From the NCBI GenBank assembly GCA_031772625.1, contig CM062814.1:364471750-364535749 (forward strand): DNA of 64,000 nucleotides, written 5' to 3'. The translations under genes were made by a program, and so were the position numbers. The notes below the pieces were generated by a model. That model worked only from the letters and a program-made list of their open reading frames with translations. It was not told the origin of the DNA and searched no databases. Position 1 is the first letter of the stretch. Each line of letters starts with the position of its first letter. This stretch comes from Pinus tabuliformis (taxonomy: Eukaryota > Streptophyta > Pinopsida > Pinales > Pinaceae). Of the stretch, positions 46,452-59,197 are shown piece by piece.

Positions 46452-46962
46452 CGCACCTGCGCCTTCTGTGGCGCCGCGACCACCGCACCTGCGCCTTCTG
46501 TGGCGCCTCCGCACTGCGCCTTCTGTGGCGCCTCTGTGGCGTCTCCGCACTGCGCCTTCTGTGGCGCCTCCGCACTGTGCCTTCTGTGGCGCCTCCGCAC
46601 TGCGCCTTCTGTGGCGCCTCTGTGGCGTCTCCACACTGCGCCTTCTGTGGCGCCTCCGCATTGCGCCTTCTGTGGCGCCTCCGTGGCGTCTCCGCACTGG
46701 GCCTTCTGTGGCGTCTCCGCACTGCGCCTTCTGTGGCGCCTCCGCACTGCGCCTTCTGTGGCGCCTCCGCACTACGCCTTCTGTGGCGCCTCTGTGGCGT
46801 CTCTGCACTGCGCCTTCTGTGGCACCTCCGCACTGCGCCTTTTGTGGTGTCTCCGCACTGCGCCTTCTGTGGCGTCTCCGCACTGCGCCTTCTGTGGCGC
46901 CTCCGCACTGCGCCTTCTGTGGCACCTCCGCACTGCGCCTTCTGTGGCGCCTCCGCACTTCC
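46452..46962 (+). repeat. GC-rich 25-bp minisatellite in the 5' LTR
   Basis: Same unit as in the other LTR, about 510 bases against about 610, with units arranged in a different order. Open frames across it are artefacts. Confidence 0.95.
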
Positions 46963-47329
46963 GCAGCTGCAGCGCTCGAGAGATCACCCTTCACAGATTC
47001 GCTTTCAACTTCCCTTTCATAGATCAAACTTTTAAAACAATAACCCAATATTTCAGATCTTAAGATATTCGATTTGCAAGAATGAATTAGCCAAGTGATC
47101 TCCTTTGCTTTATATTAGCAAGCTTCTTCCTAAAATCATGGATCAATACCATAGATAACCAATACAAGGGGCCCAAAAACATGGGGCTCAATAATACCAA
47201 GGACTAACCACCATGGACCAAAGGTAAGTTCTCCAACATATACACACTTTTGACGAGGTACCATGGTCCAAAACCATAGGTTCAAATACCAAGGACTAAC
47301 TACCATGGACCAAAGGTAAGTTCTCCAAC

Positions 47330-47495
47330 ATGAAAGTGCGTGAACTTTTTCTCTACATGAAATAAACTTTTCTCTGCATAAAAGTGCGTGAACTTTTCTC
47401 TACATGAAATAAACTTTTCTCTGCATATAAGTGCGTGAACTTTTCTCTACATAGAATAAGCTTTTCTCTGCATATAAGTGCGTGAACTTTTCTGC
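47330..47495 (+). repeat. 47-bp tandem repeat in the 5' LTR
   Basis: Same unit as 40261-40450, about 3.5 copies. Confidence 0.85.
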
Positions 47496-47581
47496 ACTAT
47501 AATTTATCATCTGAGATGAGTGGGTTGCCATCAAGTACAACATATGTATCATAAAGCCATACCAGAATCATAATGCCAACA

Positions 47582-47586
47582 AATTT
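47582..47586 (+). other. Target site duplication AATTT (right) of the Sirevirus
   Basis: Pairs with 38618-38622. Gypsy sequence resumes directly after it. Confidence 0.9.
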
Positions 47587-48939
47587 GTCACAATTTCCTA
47601 TCACAACCTCAAAAGGATTTCAGTGAGCAATACCAATGGTTGCTGAGAATTTTATGCCTGAGGTTCATCCATCCTCCGTATTTTTAGTCCCATCCAACCG
47701 ATCATGTTGAATGATAAAAAGACCGGCTCCTTGGATCAGATGTAGATACGTATCATCCTACTATGGGCGAGAAATAAAGATTGAATGTGGTGGAGGCTTA
47801 CACGACGGTGGTGTAATGGCCATAATGATCAAGTTATGAGGTAAGACAATGATGAACAAGTGATGGGAGATTTTTTCAAAGGAGGTGAGTATGAGTTTTC
47901 AGACAATCTGTACTATCCCACAGTCTACCTCCTAATTCAATTAAGACATATTTCAGTACTCATTAAAAAAAATTGGATTTTAGAACCCAATATATCTTGC
48001 ACTTTAAAAACTTTCCTAAGTCAATAAATGACAAAACAAAGTATTAATTAAAATATATAATGCTATAATCACTCATGTGTAGAGTAATAAATTTCCATAA
48101 ACATTCTTCATAAGACGCTCCTGGACTGTGTGAAATTTGTTTTGCACTTGCTTCCATTGTGAGTCGCGTTCCTGCAACTGATCCTTCTTGGACTGCACCA
48201 TGCTTGCACTAATTTCTTGCACTGACTGCTTGCACTGCTCATATTGCACCAGGAATTTGACGAAAATAACAATTCTCATAGAACACAATTCTGTAGCATG
48301 CCCTCTGGATTGATTGCATCAAATTCTACAATCAATCTATGAGGGAATAAAGAAGTGGGAAAGGGGTAAATTTTAGAATGGGAAGGAACAATACAGCAGG
48401 GAGTCCAAGAATAATATCACCAAGGGGGATAAACAAGAATCGGATGTGGAAAAAATTGAAGGGAGAAGAGAAGGACTTTACAGAATCAGATAGGGATAAT
48501 TTTTTTTAGAAGAAAAAGGTGGGTGATTCATTATGGGATTCAGAAAAGAAAAATAGTGGGAATTACGAAACAGGAAAATAGAAGAAAGACAAAATTTTAT
48601 CTTCAAGGTCTGCCTGCGCTAGCGCTGGAAAAAGTAATTGCAGTGAGAATTAAGCGTTTACTTGGAAAAAAAATTCCGTGCTAGTTACCCCAAACTTTGC
48701 TAAGGTTGGGTTCCTTGAACCTGCTTCTTATTGGTGGTAGCCAACATATCTAAAAAATCAAGTAACATTCCCTTTTTATTGAAATTTTGATCTTCCTTCC
48801 AGCATGCTAGTTTTCAGGTTGATCCTTCTGTAATCATGTCAGTCAATTGATTTTCATAATTATAGGAAAAAAAAATTATTTTTGTCATTTTTTTGTTTCT
48901 ATTTTTTTTCTTTTATCATTTTTTTTGAATGAGGAAAAG
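47587..48939 (-). other. Gypsy spacer between integrase and the extra ORF
   Basis: 1.35 kb with no long ORF. A short frame at 48073-48288 (YEQCKQSVQEISASMVQSKK) looks coiled-coil but is isolated. This is probably the leader of the extra ORF. Confidence 0.45.
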
Positions 48940-51900
48940 AAAAAATCAAATCTTCAACAGGTTGGTGATACCACCTACCAACTCCTTTTCAAATTGTTGT
49001 TGGACTTGTTGCATAAAATCTCCTTTAGTAAGGGGCTAAAAATATACCTTCAATCTATGCCCATTTACTAGGAACGCAGAATTTCATCCATCAATAATTT
49101 TAATGTCTACTGCTCCATTTTCAAACACTTTTACCACCTCATAGGGTCCCATCTAGCATTTATGGAATTTCCCTTTAAATATTTGAATATAGAATTGTAA
49201 AGGAGCACCCAATCACTTGGTTGGAATTACTTCTTCTGGGTGGACTTGTCATGCCACTTCTTGCGCTGTTGTTGAACCAGGATGTTCTGCTAAAAAACAT
49301 CCCTTCAGAATTCATCTAACTCGTTCAACTATAGAAGAGGTTGTTGTTGTGATTCAAAGAGATGTAGCCCCAATCGGACTACAGTCCTAAAAGTCTTGAT
49401 CTGGAATTCTATTGGCAAGAGGACTTGTTTCCCATACACCAGCTCATTTGGTGTGTGTCCTGTGTTGTTCCTCCAAGTAGTTTGGTATGCCCACAATGCT
49501 TCTGGTAATTTGTCAGCCCAATCCTTTCTGTGAATATTTACTGTCTTTGTGAGGATTGACACAATCACCTTGTTTGTGGACTCCACCTAACCATTTTCTT
49601 GTGGGTGATACGGTGTAGATTTCCTGTGCCATATTTTGTACTGCTCCATTACACCCTGTACCAGATTAGAAATAAACTGCAATCCATTGTCAGAAACAAT
49701 TTCTCTAGGCACACCAAATCTAGTCAAGGTTTCAGTGAAAGGAAAATCAACAACAACTCTTTAAGTAGCAAAAGAAATAGCTTTAGCTTCTACCCATTTT
49801 GTAACGAAATCCATACAAACCAAAATATGCTTTTCATTTCATTATGTTGAATTTATTGGTCCTACAAAATTACTAGCCCATTTTTCAAAAGGCTCAATCA
49901 TAACCTGAGGACATAAAGGCATTTCATTGGTTTGATTAGGCTGGCCAATTCACTTACAGTTGTCACATCACTTGAAGTATTGTTTGGCATCCTTAAATAA
50001 GGAGGGAAAAAAATAGCCAGCTCGTAACACTTTGTATTCATTCCACTTATCGACAAAGTGACCCTTGCAAGGTTCATCATGGGTATATTTTAAAATATTA
50101 AACACTTCTTCCTCTCTTATACATCTATAGATAATGAGATCTGCTCTGGTGTAAAATAGGTCTCGTTGAATCCAGGAATATGCAGCGCTTTTTGGTATGT
50201 TATTCTGCTTTTCACGAGCGGATAAGTGAGGTGGTAATTCTCTAGTAACTAAATAGTTAGCTATGTCAGCAAACCATGGGGATTTTGTTGACACAGAAAA
50301 AAGATGTTCGTTAGGAAAATCATCATCAGTGGGAATTCTTCACCAAGATTATTTAATCTTAAAAGATATTATGCTACTACATTAGATTTTCCTGGTCTAT
50401 TAATAATGGTAATATTAAATTCTTGTAACAATAATAACCACCTAGTCACTCTACCACTAGTTAATGGTTTATTCATCAAATATCTTATTGCGGAATGGTC
50501 AGTATGCACAAAGAATTCATATCCTGTAATATAATGTCTAAATTTATTAATGGAAAAAATTACAACTAAAAACTCTTTCTCGGTATCCGTATAATTGAGT
50601 TTAGCGAGTGACAAGTTTTCACTAATGAAATAAATAGAATAAGATTGTTTGTCTTCTTCTTGTCCTAAAGTTGCGCCAATAACAGTATCTGAGACATCAG
50701 AGGAAATATGAAATGGCAGGGACCAGTTTGGTCCTCTCAAAACTGGTGCGTGGACTAGTTGTTCATTCAATGTCTCAAAGGACTATTGGAAAGCTGTGGG
50801 CCAAGAAAACTCACTATCTTTAGCCAAAAGTCAGAAAAGGGGGGTGGCTATCCTGGAGAAATTCTCAATGAATCTCCTATAGTACCCCGTATGTCCTAGA
50901 AAACCTCTCACTTCCCTTTGAGTTTTGGGTATAGGAAGACTCAAATAATTTATATTTTTGCAGGGTCAACTTGGATATCTTTGTCAAAAATAAGATGGCT
51001 GAGAACCACCCTTGCCTTGCACATTAATTTGCATTTTTTGTCACTCAAGGCGAGATGAGATTCTTGGCAGTGAAGAAGCACTTTTTCTAGATTCTTGAGG
51101 GCTTCCTAAAATGAATCACCAAACACAGAAATGTCATCCATATAGATTTCCACACACTAAACGTCATCAAAAATAGCTATACTACCTTTTGAAAGGTAGT
51201 CAAGGCATTACATAGCCCAAAGGGAAGCACTCGATAAGAAAATGTACCCCATAGACATGTAAAAGTGGTTTCGTCTTGATCCTTAGGTGCAATCTATATA
51301 TAGTTATACCTCCTAAAGCCATCTAGAAAAGAAAAGTACTTCTTACCGCAAGGGTATCGAGTACCTGATCGATGAAAGGGAGGTGGAAGTAATATTTGAG
51401 AGTGGCTTTGTTCAATTCTCTGTAGTCAATACAAAAGCTCTATCTACCATCTTTTTTTGGGACTAGTACCAATGGAGAGACCACTGGCTGTCAGAAATAG
51501 GATAAATAAAATCAACATCTAAGTGTTCTTGCAATTCTTCCTTTACAACATCTCTTAAAGCTGGGTTCATATGCCTTTGGGGTTGTCGGATAGGTTGGGA
51601 TGCATCCTGAATATAGATATGGTGAGTACAAGTTTCAGGAGGGATGCCTTTCATATCTTCATAGCCCCATGCAAAGGCATCAAGATGGTTTCACAACAAA
51701 TTCACAAACTACTCTTGCTCAGAAGAATCCAAGTCTAAACTGATATGCAAGGATTTACCTAAACTAATCTCAAAAAGAGTGGTATCAGGCTCAAAAGTAC
51801 ACAGAGGTGTCGCTAGAGATGGTGGTGAGGGAGGTAAAGAGTCATATCTTTCCTGAAAATCTAGACTAAAAGTATGACTCAATGACTCAAAATTGGGCAT

Positions 51901-52660
51901 GGTGTCTAGATTGTTCAGGAAGTCTTGAATCTCACCCTCCTGCGAGAACTCAAAATTCTAATGTATCAAGGAATAGGCTGAGTTTCCACATCACTATTGT
52001 ATTCTAACCATGAAGTGTCTCGAAGCTTCTCAATGGATCTAGTGGGTGGATATAAGGTGACCTTCCTAGAATCTCCATGGGAAATATACATGTCACCAGA
52101 ACAACATCTGATATAAGAATTGGCCGTAGCAAGCTATGGTCATCCCAAGATCAAGGGATGTCCTCCCACAAGGTTCTTTGGCTAAAGCATAATGAATTCT
52201 ACGGGGTATTCCCAAGAGTCTAGAGAAATGACCACATCATCCAACACCCCTTCCGGCTTGATTTGTCTGCTAGTTCAAGCACAGTGGGAGTAGGATGAAT
52301 ATGGACCAATCCAAGTTGACCCATGGTTTTCTTGGTCATAACATTAATAGATGCCCCCATGTCTATAAGTATATTGGAGACAAGGGCATCACCTATTTGA
52401 ACATAGACAACAGGGTTTCCGGGGTCAATATATTTCTCCATGTGCATACCCCGTCATTAAGTCTGCTGCTCTACCAACAAATGGAATAGTTTGAGGTTTT
52501 AATATTCTCCTTCCTGGCTTCTTGAGACAGATTTCCCTAATGATTTTTGTACAAATGGGGATCACTTTAATAGCTTGGAGCAAAGGTACCTTTATGAAAA
52601 CGTTAGTAAGCTCAAAATCCAGGCTAGACTCAGGAATTAGGTCTTTATTCTCCACAACTA
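48940..52660 (-). pseudogene. Gypsy pol: protease, reverse transcriptase, RNase H, integrase (degraded)
   Basis: From right to left: a conserved pre-protease stretch at 52425-52655, then protease at 52220-52447 (VSNILIDMGASINVM, where DMG stands for the catalytic D-S/T-G). Reverse transcriptase starts at 51463-51654 (THHIYIQDASQPIRQPQRHM, IYPISDSQW) and keeps YMDD near 51140. RNase H is at 50369-50770 (HISSDVSDTVIGATLGQ, TDTEKEFLVVIF, HTDHSAIRYL). The integrase zinc region is at 49968-50294. The core at 49587-49900 reads WASNFVGPI, with first catalytic Asp apparently Asn, then IVSDNGLQF. The remainder is at 49329-49586 (VESTNKVIVSILTKTV, WAYQTTWRNNTGHTP). A GPY-like end (MGPYEVVKVFENGAVDIK) lies near 49100. 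Many stops and frameshifts make it dead. Confidence 0.85.
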
Positions 52661-54531
52661 ACCTCTCTGGATAGGGAGGTCAATTGGAAGAAGATGGAAA
52701 AGGCTCAGAAGGTATGGAGATAGGCTGGATGGTGTCATCTTTTTCAGAATGGTCTGGAGTTTCCTCCTCACCTTTCTCATTGACAATCACCATAGGCAAC
52801 TTTTGATTTTTTGAGGTTACTATCTACATCGATCTCAATTGGAGGTCATTGACTCCAACTGGCATCGACTGATATCTAGATGAGGAGAGCGGGCTCATAG
52901 AATGGATCATTTGTACCACTTTGTCATTGGGGTTGGGTAAAGGTTGGGAAGACAGCTGAGAAGGTCAAAATGGTGGAGGTAAATACAATGGTGGCATTGG
53001 CTGACTCAACTGAGGTAATGATGGTTGTGGCATTGGGTAAGGTGCATATGTAGGAGGGTATGACTGCATAGGTCCAAGATACAAATGGTGTGAATGATGT
53101 GATTGGTTTATCCCTCCCCATCCTCGTTTCCAAGATTGGGAGGGTTGTCCATAATGACATTGGTTCCCACGCTGCCAATGTTGAGAGTGACTAGTGTTAG
53201 GATAGGAATATGAATGTGCATTATAACCAAAAAAATGTGGTGGGGGTTCAAGAGCCATATCTACACTTAACTGAGGCCAGTTTCTTCATGCTCCCATAGC
53301 ATGTAGTGATTCAGCTTCAGGTTTTCCTCCTTCAAATACGTCTTTCAGCCCAAGTATGGAGGGACGTTTTTCCATGGCATGGTTCTCTGTACAAATTTCA
53401 AATTTATTAGCTTCTTTAATATTCAGAGGACATTCTCTTAAAAGATGATTTCTTCTACATTTTGGACAAAAAATAGACAATGACTCTTGTTCCTCTACAA
53501 GTTTTTGCTGAAACTTGAAAAAGTATTTTTTTTACTAACAATATTCATTATTTCAATTTTCATATTGTCCATTTTTTCTTCTAATCCAATAATCATAGCA
53601 TCAGTAGATTTAGTTTTCTTATTTCCATTGTGAATTCCTTTACCAAATCTATATTGGTTCCTTGAGAATTTCCTGCACAAGTCATAGATTTGATCAAAAT
53701 ATTTTTGAGCAATATCCCTTGTCCTAACAGATTTAGATTATCCCTAGCATTGTCAGTAAGACCCTGTAAGAAAAACGTTCTAATAGTACTTGCATCAAAT
53801 TTGTGCTTTGACCTTTGGACGATGTACATGAATCTCTCCAAGTATTCGTCTAGAGTCTCATCATCATTTTGGACAATAGTAAAGATTTCATCTTGAATAT
53901 CTCTAGTCTTACAATATTCCTAATATTTTGACAAGAACACTCTCTTCATTTGTTCCCAAGAACATATAGTGTTTCCTCCTAGTCCCATGAACCAGCGGAG
54001 TGTTGCATCCTTGAGAGTTGTAGGAAACAACTTTAACTTCTAGGCATCAGATGAATAATCATAACTTCTACACAAAATATCAAACTCAAATAGGAAAGAT
54101 TCTGGGTCTTCATGTACCTTACCATAGAAATGAGGTAGAGCTAATGGTGAAATATTTTTTATTTCTACTTGTGTATCAGGATCCACAATTAGGAACCCAA
54201 AAGTTGATTATTCCTCAATTACCTGATTTTCACCAGTTCCTTCTACATGGTCTTCCTAATCTTCCATTGTTGTTCTTCCATGTGAACCACTCTCAACTAG
54301 CTGAGAAGGCTGACTATGGGTTCTAATAGTCCCCTTCTTCTCCTTTATGGGTAGTGTCACACCTAGACCACTACTGCCAGAGCCCTTGTAGATTGTTCCT
54401 GCGTGATGAGTCTGAGATTGTTTAGACTTTCTGCCTACAAAAGAAGGCCCAATATGAGATTTGATTTCAAATTTATCAGTATTTCTTTGGCCTCTAGTGG
54501 GCTTTGGACCCTACCTCTTTTAGGCATTCAT
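52661..54531 (-). pseudogene. Gypsy gag, degraded
   Basis: An ATG at 54531 lies 164 bases after the primer site. Two stops soon follow (MNA*KR*GPKPTRGQRNTDKF). The gag capsid-like domain at about 53600-54130 contains LKLFPTTLKDATLRWFMGL and WEQMKRVFLSKY. A linker ends in an A8 run near 53525 where the frame slips by one. A zinc-knuckle segment follows at 53286-53480 (CPKCRRNHLLRECP and CTENH), then a proline and glutamine-rich tail at 52965-53258 (PPPHFFGYNAHSYSYPN). After one frame change it runs into the protease. It would form the particle shell and bind RNA. The combination of a CX2CX3HX4C knuckle and a second C-x2-ENH box resembles gymnosperm Gypsy gags, from memory. Confidence 0.8.
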
Positions 54532-54694
54532 TTCAAAAAAATGACAAAACAAAATTTCAATAGAAATGTTGCAACTCAAAAATAACTGGACACCTATAAA
54601 TTACTTCAAGAAAATAGAAGCACGCTTCAGAAAATATAATAGCAGAGTTACCCCTATCGCAAAAAATGGAAAACTCTTACAAATTCAAATCACC

Positions 54695-54712
54695 TCCCCA
54701 GTAATGACGCCA
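54695..54712 (-). other. Primer-binding site of the Athila-like Gypsy
   Basis: On the minus strand TGGCGTCATTACTGGGGA, 14 of 18 positions identical to TGGCGCCGTTGCCGGGGA, the tRNA-Asp primer site used by Athila-type elements. The differences are all C/T or G/A. Confidence 0.7.
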
Positions 54713-54718
54713 AAAAGT

Positions 54719-55948
54719 TGGGTGCAAGAATTGCAGTTAAGCAAACTCCTCAACACTTAATTGTCAACTCGGGGGTTTCGTAAACTTAGAGATGAAACAC
54801 AGGCAATGCCAGAAGTGGTATGAACTTTTCCTATTCCTAATCCTTCTTCTTAAATGAAATGTTGCAAAATCAGATAGAAAACAATCCTAAAGGCAATCGA
54901 CACCAAAGCAATTCTAGTGCTGGAATGTAAAAGAATAATTTGCAAGGAAATCAAGTAAAGGAACTTTCACACGACTAGAAGAAATCTTAAATACTGAAAT
55001 GAAATACTATGTTTATCTTCAATATAGATGGCTAACATCTTAGCAGGTGGGCCCAAGCAAAGATCTATTTCCCAATTGATTTTCCTTCTACACTAGGCAA
55101 CCTGTTCTTGCACTATTGCAATCTGCTTGCACTAGTGCAGGTACACTACTTATGTGAAAAATTATATTTTACCTTATTTACTAAAGATTTATGTCTTTGT
55201 GGAGGTGCTCTAAGCCTTAAGGCTTAGAGCACTCTCTTCCTATGGTAAGAGACCAGCTCTTGCACCAATATAGAGCTTCCTTCACCAAAGTTTCCAATTT
55301 ACTTTCGAAAGAATTAAAAGATGTGTTGAAAAGAATTGCAATTGCAAGCTAGATTCAGAGATAAATTACAAGTGAAAAAGCATGCTTTAATTAACTCAAC
55401 TTTGCAATTAAAGTAAAATTCATAAAGTAAAAACAATTCGGAATAATCAAAGCAGTAGTTAAAGTAATTTGCATGCATCAAACTAAATTTTGGCAATTCA
55501 CTTATAATGTTTCCATTCCTTTTTCTTAATTCATAAAATGAAAGTGTAAAGTATGGTGTTTGTAATAGTATCCTTTCTTAATTTACATAAACATTCTTGG
55601 ATCCTTCAGAAGTATAACTCTTAACATTAAGAATGATTACTTGAATTAACAATACTTTTGCTTGCAGGAATAAATGAAATTATAAGTAGGAAAAGGAACG
55701 TAACACTTACTGTAAAGTAAATGAATAAACTGGAGTGCAAGAAACTACATGCACTCATATAGGAAGAATCTTCCTTCATGACGCGAGTGGAAGCAAACTA
55801 AGACAAAAATTGTAGGAAGAGAATTGCAGGAAGGAAATTGCAAGAAACTAATTGCAGGAAAGAAATTGCAAGAAATAAATAAAATTAATTAAACTTCCAA
55901 ACTATGGATCCGTTCGCGCTTGACTATGAAATGAATCTAACTCGGAAC
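54719..55948 (-). repeat. 5' LTR of the Athila-like Gypsy, shared part
   Basis: About 1230 bases homologous to 34670-35883 of the 3' LTR (the R-U5 side). Starts TGGGTGCAAGAATTGCAG on the plus strand. Confidence 0.8.
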
Positions 55949-56478
55949 CAATGAGAACGATGACCACCATTTCTCCCCTCGAGCTAGTTTCCACTTCCAG
56001 AACATTTGTTTGACAGAGAGCTAACAAGTATTTCCAAAGGCATCAAGACTGTACTAGTCTATCCCAGGAACTTACTGACTCAACACGTCTGGCATAGGGA
56101 ATTCCACTAGCCCCAACCAACTCAAGAATTCCCAAACTATAAGTGTCTTTCTTTCCCTTAACAACATCTTGTTCAAGGGAATTAATCTTCTTTCCTCTCC
56201 CTTCTTAGGTGCCTCAAGTTCCTCTCATACCCTCTTGGCTTCTTTCCCCCAACTGAGATAATTTATCTCTGGGGGTGGGAGTAACTATCTTTAATTGTCT
56301 GGTAAGTGAAACTTTCATTTAGTGGCTTTTCCCTATAAATTTCCTAGCTAACCATGACCAACTTTTAATTAAAAATTTAAACATTAAATTTTCAGTAGGA
56401 TTCCACACAACCCACAATTTACTTAATTACAATAGTAAAAGTAAATTAAATATCTACTTTTCACTCAGGGGTGTTACA
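55946..56478 (-). repeat. Family B LTR segment forming the outer end of the Gypsy 5' LTR
   Basis: Matches 5940-6470 and ends at TTACA (56478); on the minus strand this is a TGTAACACCCC LTR start. No matching segment exists in the 3' LTR. The join lies in a GGAACCA sequence, with a GAAC in the other LTR at the same point. Confidence 0.7.
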
Positions 56479-57009
56479 TTTATATTATGTGTTATTTATG
56501 TTTGGGCTAAACTTTTAGTTCTCTATGTTCTTAATTGAAATTATCCTCCATGATGATTTTTTATTAGAGATTTACTTTCCAAAGCATATATATATGATTT
56601 AATAAATGTAATCATTGATGGTTTATGATAAGTAATTCTATGTTCGTGTAATATTTGATGATAAAGGTGTAATCATGTGCTAATGTCTAATTAATAGGAA
56701 ATATTTTTATAGGCTCACTATCCCCACTGTGCCACACTTGTTCTCGATAAACTCATTACTATAGAGAAATTCATCTATATATAAATAGATCTTTTCTCTA
56801 ACTTTATCACACCCAAACATAAATCGTGCGACAAATTATTAATTTTTTCCTATTTGATCTAATTCATATGAGCATAATATGAAAAGGTAATGAGAAACAA
56901 TAACTCATCCTTACTTTTGAAGGTTTTTAAACTTATTTTTGGAAGAGTTCCCTTAATATCAAGCTCTTAGAAACCTACTCCACTTGATTACTTGCATTAG
57001 AAAGCTAGT
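56479..57009. other. Unassigned non-coding stretch
   Basis: AT-rich, with no gene, repeat pair or coding motif that I can see. It does not continue the family A LTR that flanks the left side of the Gypsy element. Confidence 0.45.
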
Positions 57010-58925
57010 TGTAATGACCTCCTCCCACATTTACCCACTTTTACAAGCTCTCTAGGGTACACATGAGCCAAGTGTCACTATGATATGACACAACCTCCAA
57101 GTTTTAGTTATGTATGTGGGACCTACAAACCAAAAGTAAATTGACATCCCATAGAGACTGCAAATCACTTAGAAGCCTACCAACCACCCCAGGTGATAAA
57201 TCCCTGAGCTGGAACTCTTTTTCACTATGTTTACTCCCCAACTGCACCCTTGAGCACATTATGCATAAGATTATGAGGCTACAACTGCACCCATAATATT
57301 GCTTGCATGTGGTTATGACCTGAATTTCCCTGTACATTGCATGTGGACGCGAGATCTTTGCCATTTTTTTAGGCTAGCCTCTGGACCACTGCCAAGAACT
57401 ACATGTAACTTTCCAGAATCATGACAATGTTGCTACAATTCTAAATAATCAAAACTTGAGAAATATATGACCTAGACATGCATAATACTAGATAGACATT
57501 TCATCAAACAAATAGTAAACATATAATTTATAGGTCATGAATGGATATCTAATTATAAAATTTTCAAGTTCATGCAAAAATCACTAAGAGGGCTTTATGC
57601 CCTCTCTAGATAACTACAACATTACTTGTTAGCACATCCATTCATCAACCATCCGATAACATATAAAATCATGAACAAGAACCAAAGCTAGAACATATAA
57701 TAAAACCATACATATAACTAACATATAATGAGAATAAAAGTTATGGAAAATCATCCATAAGATCACCATAATAACTAGTAAAAGTTCTCATAGATAATAA
57801 TAGGAAACTAGCTCATATTAACATGTGAAAATTCCAACCAGGTCAGGGAATTCCACATACCACTCGACCCTAGATTGGTTGAACAAAAATCTCTCTTTTA
57901 GCCAATCATCCCTGTGGCATATTCCAAGCATGAATGTGGCATCCTAAGGGTTAAACCAATATAGAACAAACTAGGGCTTCTAGAGGCCAAACCACCTCAA
58001 CCCTCAAGCATAATGATATCACTTACATTGTCTAGAAATCACTAACATAAACCAGATTGGTTTGTATCCAAGTTGTGCAGGGCTCTAGGAACTAGTAACT
58101 TAACTCACAACCTCAATGGAACCTGAGTTGTTTCAGAGCTCCAAATAATTTGTCCCAACCCATAGGATCTAGGGAAACCAAGTTGTTTCAGGGTTCCAAA
58201 GAATTTATTCCAACCCACATCCATTGGAAAACAGAGAACAAATTAAAAAACCAAATGGGGAACCCACTACACAGTGGTTATTGAGGAAATGGAAAGGAAA
58301 GGTTGAAACCACTGTCACTCCAGGCAAGTCTCCATGCTAATGATAACACATAACCAAGTAACCACATGCATATACCATGCATTTTAAAACCAACAAAGAA
58401 ATCATGCATGCAACCCGTTACCCACAAAGTAATCATGTCGTAGTTTTTATTCCAACTATATCCATATGCTCCCTTTCTTTCCTTTTCTTTCTTTCTTAGC
58501 TTCTTCCAAATCCAAGTGAATTATAGAGTGCTCCAAGAATACTCTAAGTGTGCAAGAGTGTATAAGAGAAAGAATGACAGTAGAGATCCAAAGTTGAACT
58601 GAAAGAATTCTCTGATGGCTTTTTATTATTAATGTCTCTTTTTTCTTCATTTTCTTTCATTTTCCCTCTAATTTTCCTTGCATGCAAATTTGTGTCTCTT
58701 AACCTTCCTTTTCTCCTATTCTCCTTTATTTTCATAATTAAATACCATTATTGCCTCTTTTCCTTTGCCAATTCATTTTCAATTTCCATAACCATTATTA
58801 AACCAAAGGTGGTGCCCATTATAATTTTTTCCCAACACTCGTCTTGGAATACATGCCCCATGACCTTGGTTTTATTTTTATTTACATGGAAAATCAACCA
58901 TGGGCTATTAGAAAACCCTCCCCCT
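57010..58925 (-). repeat. Candidate 3' LTR of the chromovirus
   Basis: The left edge is proposed at TGTAATGACCTCC (57010). On the right it abuts a minus-strand AAGGGGGAGGG purine tract near 58917-58931, as expected before a 3' LTR, but no clear TG start is seen there. Inside, a diverged duplication of about 62 bases lies at 58110-58225 (AAGTTGTTTCAGGGTTCC). No second copy in the window confirms the edges. Confidence 0.4.
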
Positions 58926-58931
58926 TGAGGG
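58917..58931 (-). other. Polypurine tract of the chromovirus
   Basis: On the minus strand TCAAGGGGGAGGG lies downstream of the chromodomain and before the candidate 3' LTR. Confidence 0.5.
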
Positions 58932-59197
58932 AACACTGCCCTCAATTTTCAATGACACTTATAACCAGCAAAACATGTCGCCCATGGATCTTTATAACAC
59001 AACTCAATGCAACATTTGCATCATAACAAATTATTGAAACCATGAACATCATACTTCTTATTGCAGATTTATAACACAGGTCGATGCAGTATTTACATCA
59101 TACTACTTATTGAAGCTTCATGGCACATCTCATTGCAGCATTTATAATACACATGAATATATAAATATAAACCAAAACACATAAACATAATGCATCT

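Larger units (their letters stand above)
38623..47581 (-). mobile_element. Sirevirus-type Ty1/Copia element, nearly intact, 8.96 kb
   Basis: Minus strand. It has LTRs of 1911 and 1797 bases, an initiator methionine tRNA primer site, one continuous gag-pol frame with only two stops, several polypurine tracts and 5-bp target duplications. The reverse transcriptase ([25 protein letters not shown]), the repeated polypurine tracts and the large coiled-coil gag point to the Sirevirus (SIRE/Maximus) lineage. The two LTRs are nearly identical outside their tandem repeats, so it is the youngest insertion here. Confidence 0.93.
45785..47581 (-). repeat. 5' LTR of the Sirevirus (1797 bp)
   Basis: Pairs with 38623-40533. 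It is 114 bases shorter, mostly because the minisatellite (46452-46962) and the 47-bp repeats have fewer units. Few substitutions elsewhere. Confidence 0.95.
34670..56478 (-). mobile_element. Ty3/Gypsy element, Athila/Tat-like, degraded and nested
   Basis: On the minus strand from right to left this holds the 5' LTR, primer site, gag, protease, reverse transcriptase, RNase H, integrase, a spacer, an extra ORF, polypurine tract and 3' LTR. It is interrupted by the Sirevirus at 38623-47581. Removing that and one target duplication leaves about 12.8 kb. Reverse transcriptase motifs such as RQPQRHMNPAL and FIYPISDSQW and an Asp-like primer site favour the non-chromodomain Athila/Tat side of the family. 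There is no target duplication, and the two LTRs differ in their U3 halves. Confidence 0.8.

Noticed and set aside
46375-47063. The same type of repetitive ORFs in the other LTR
   Set aside because: Same minisatellite artefact.
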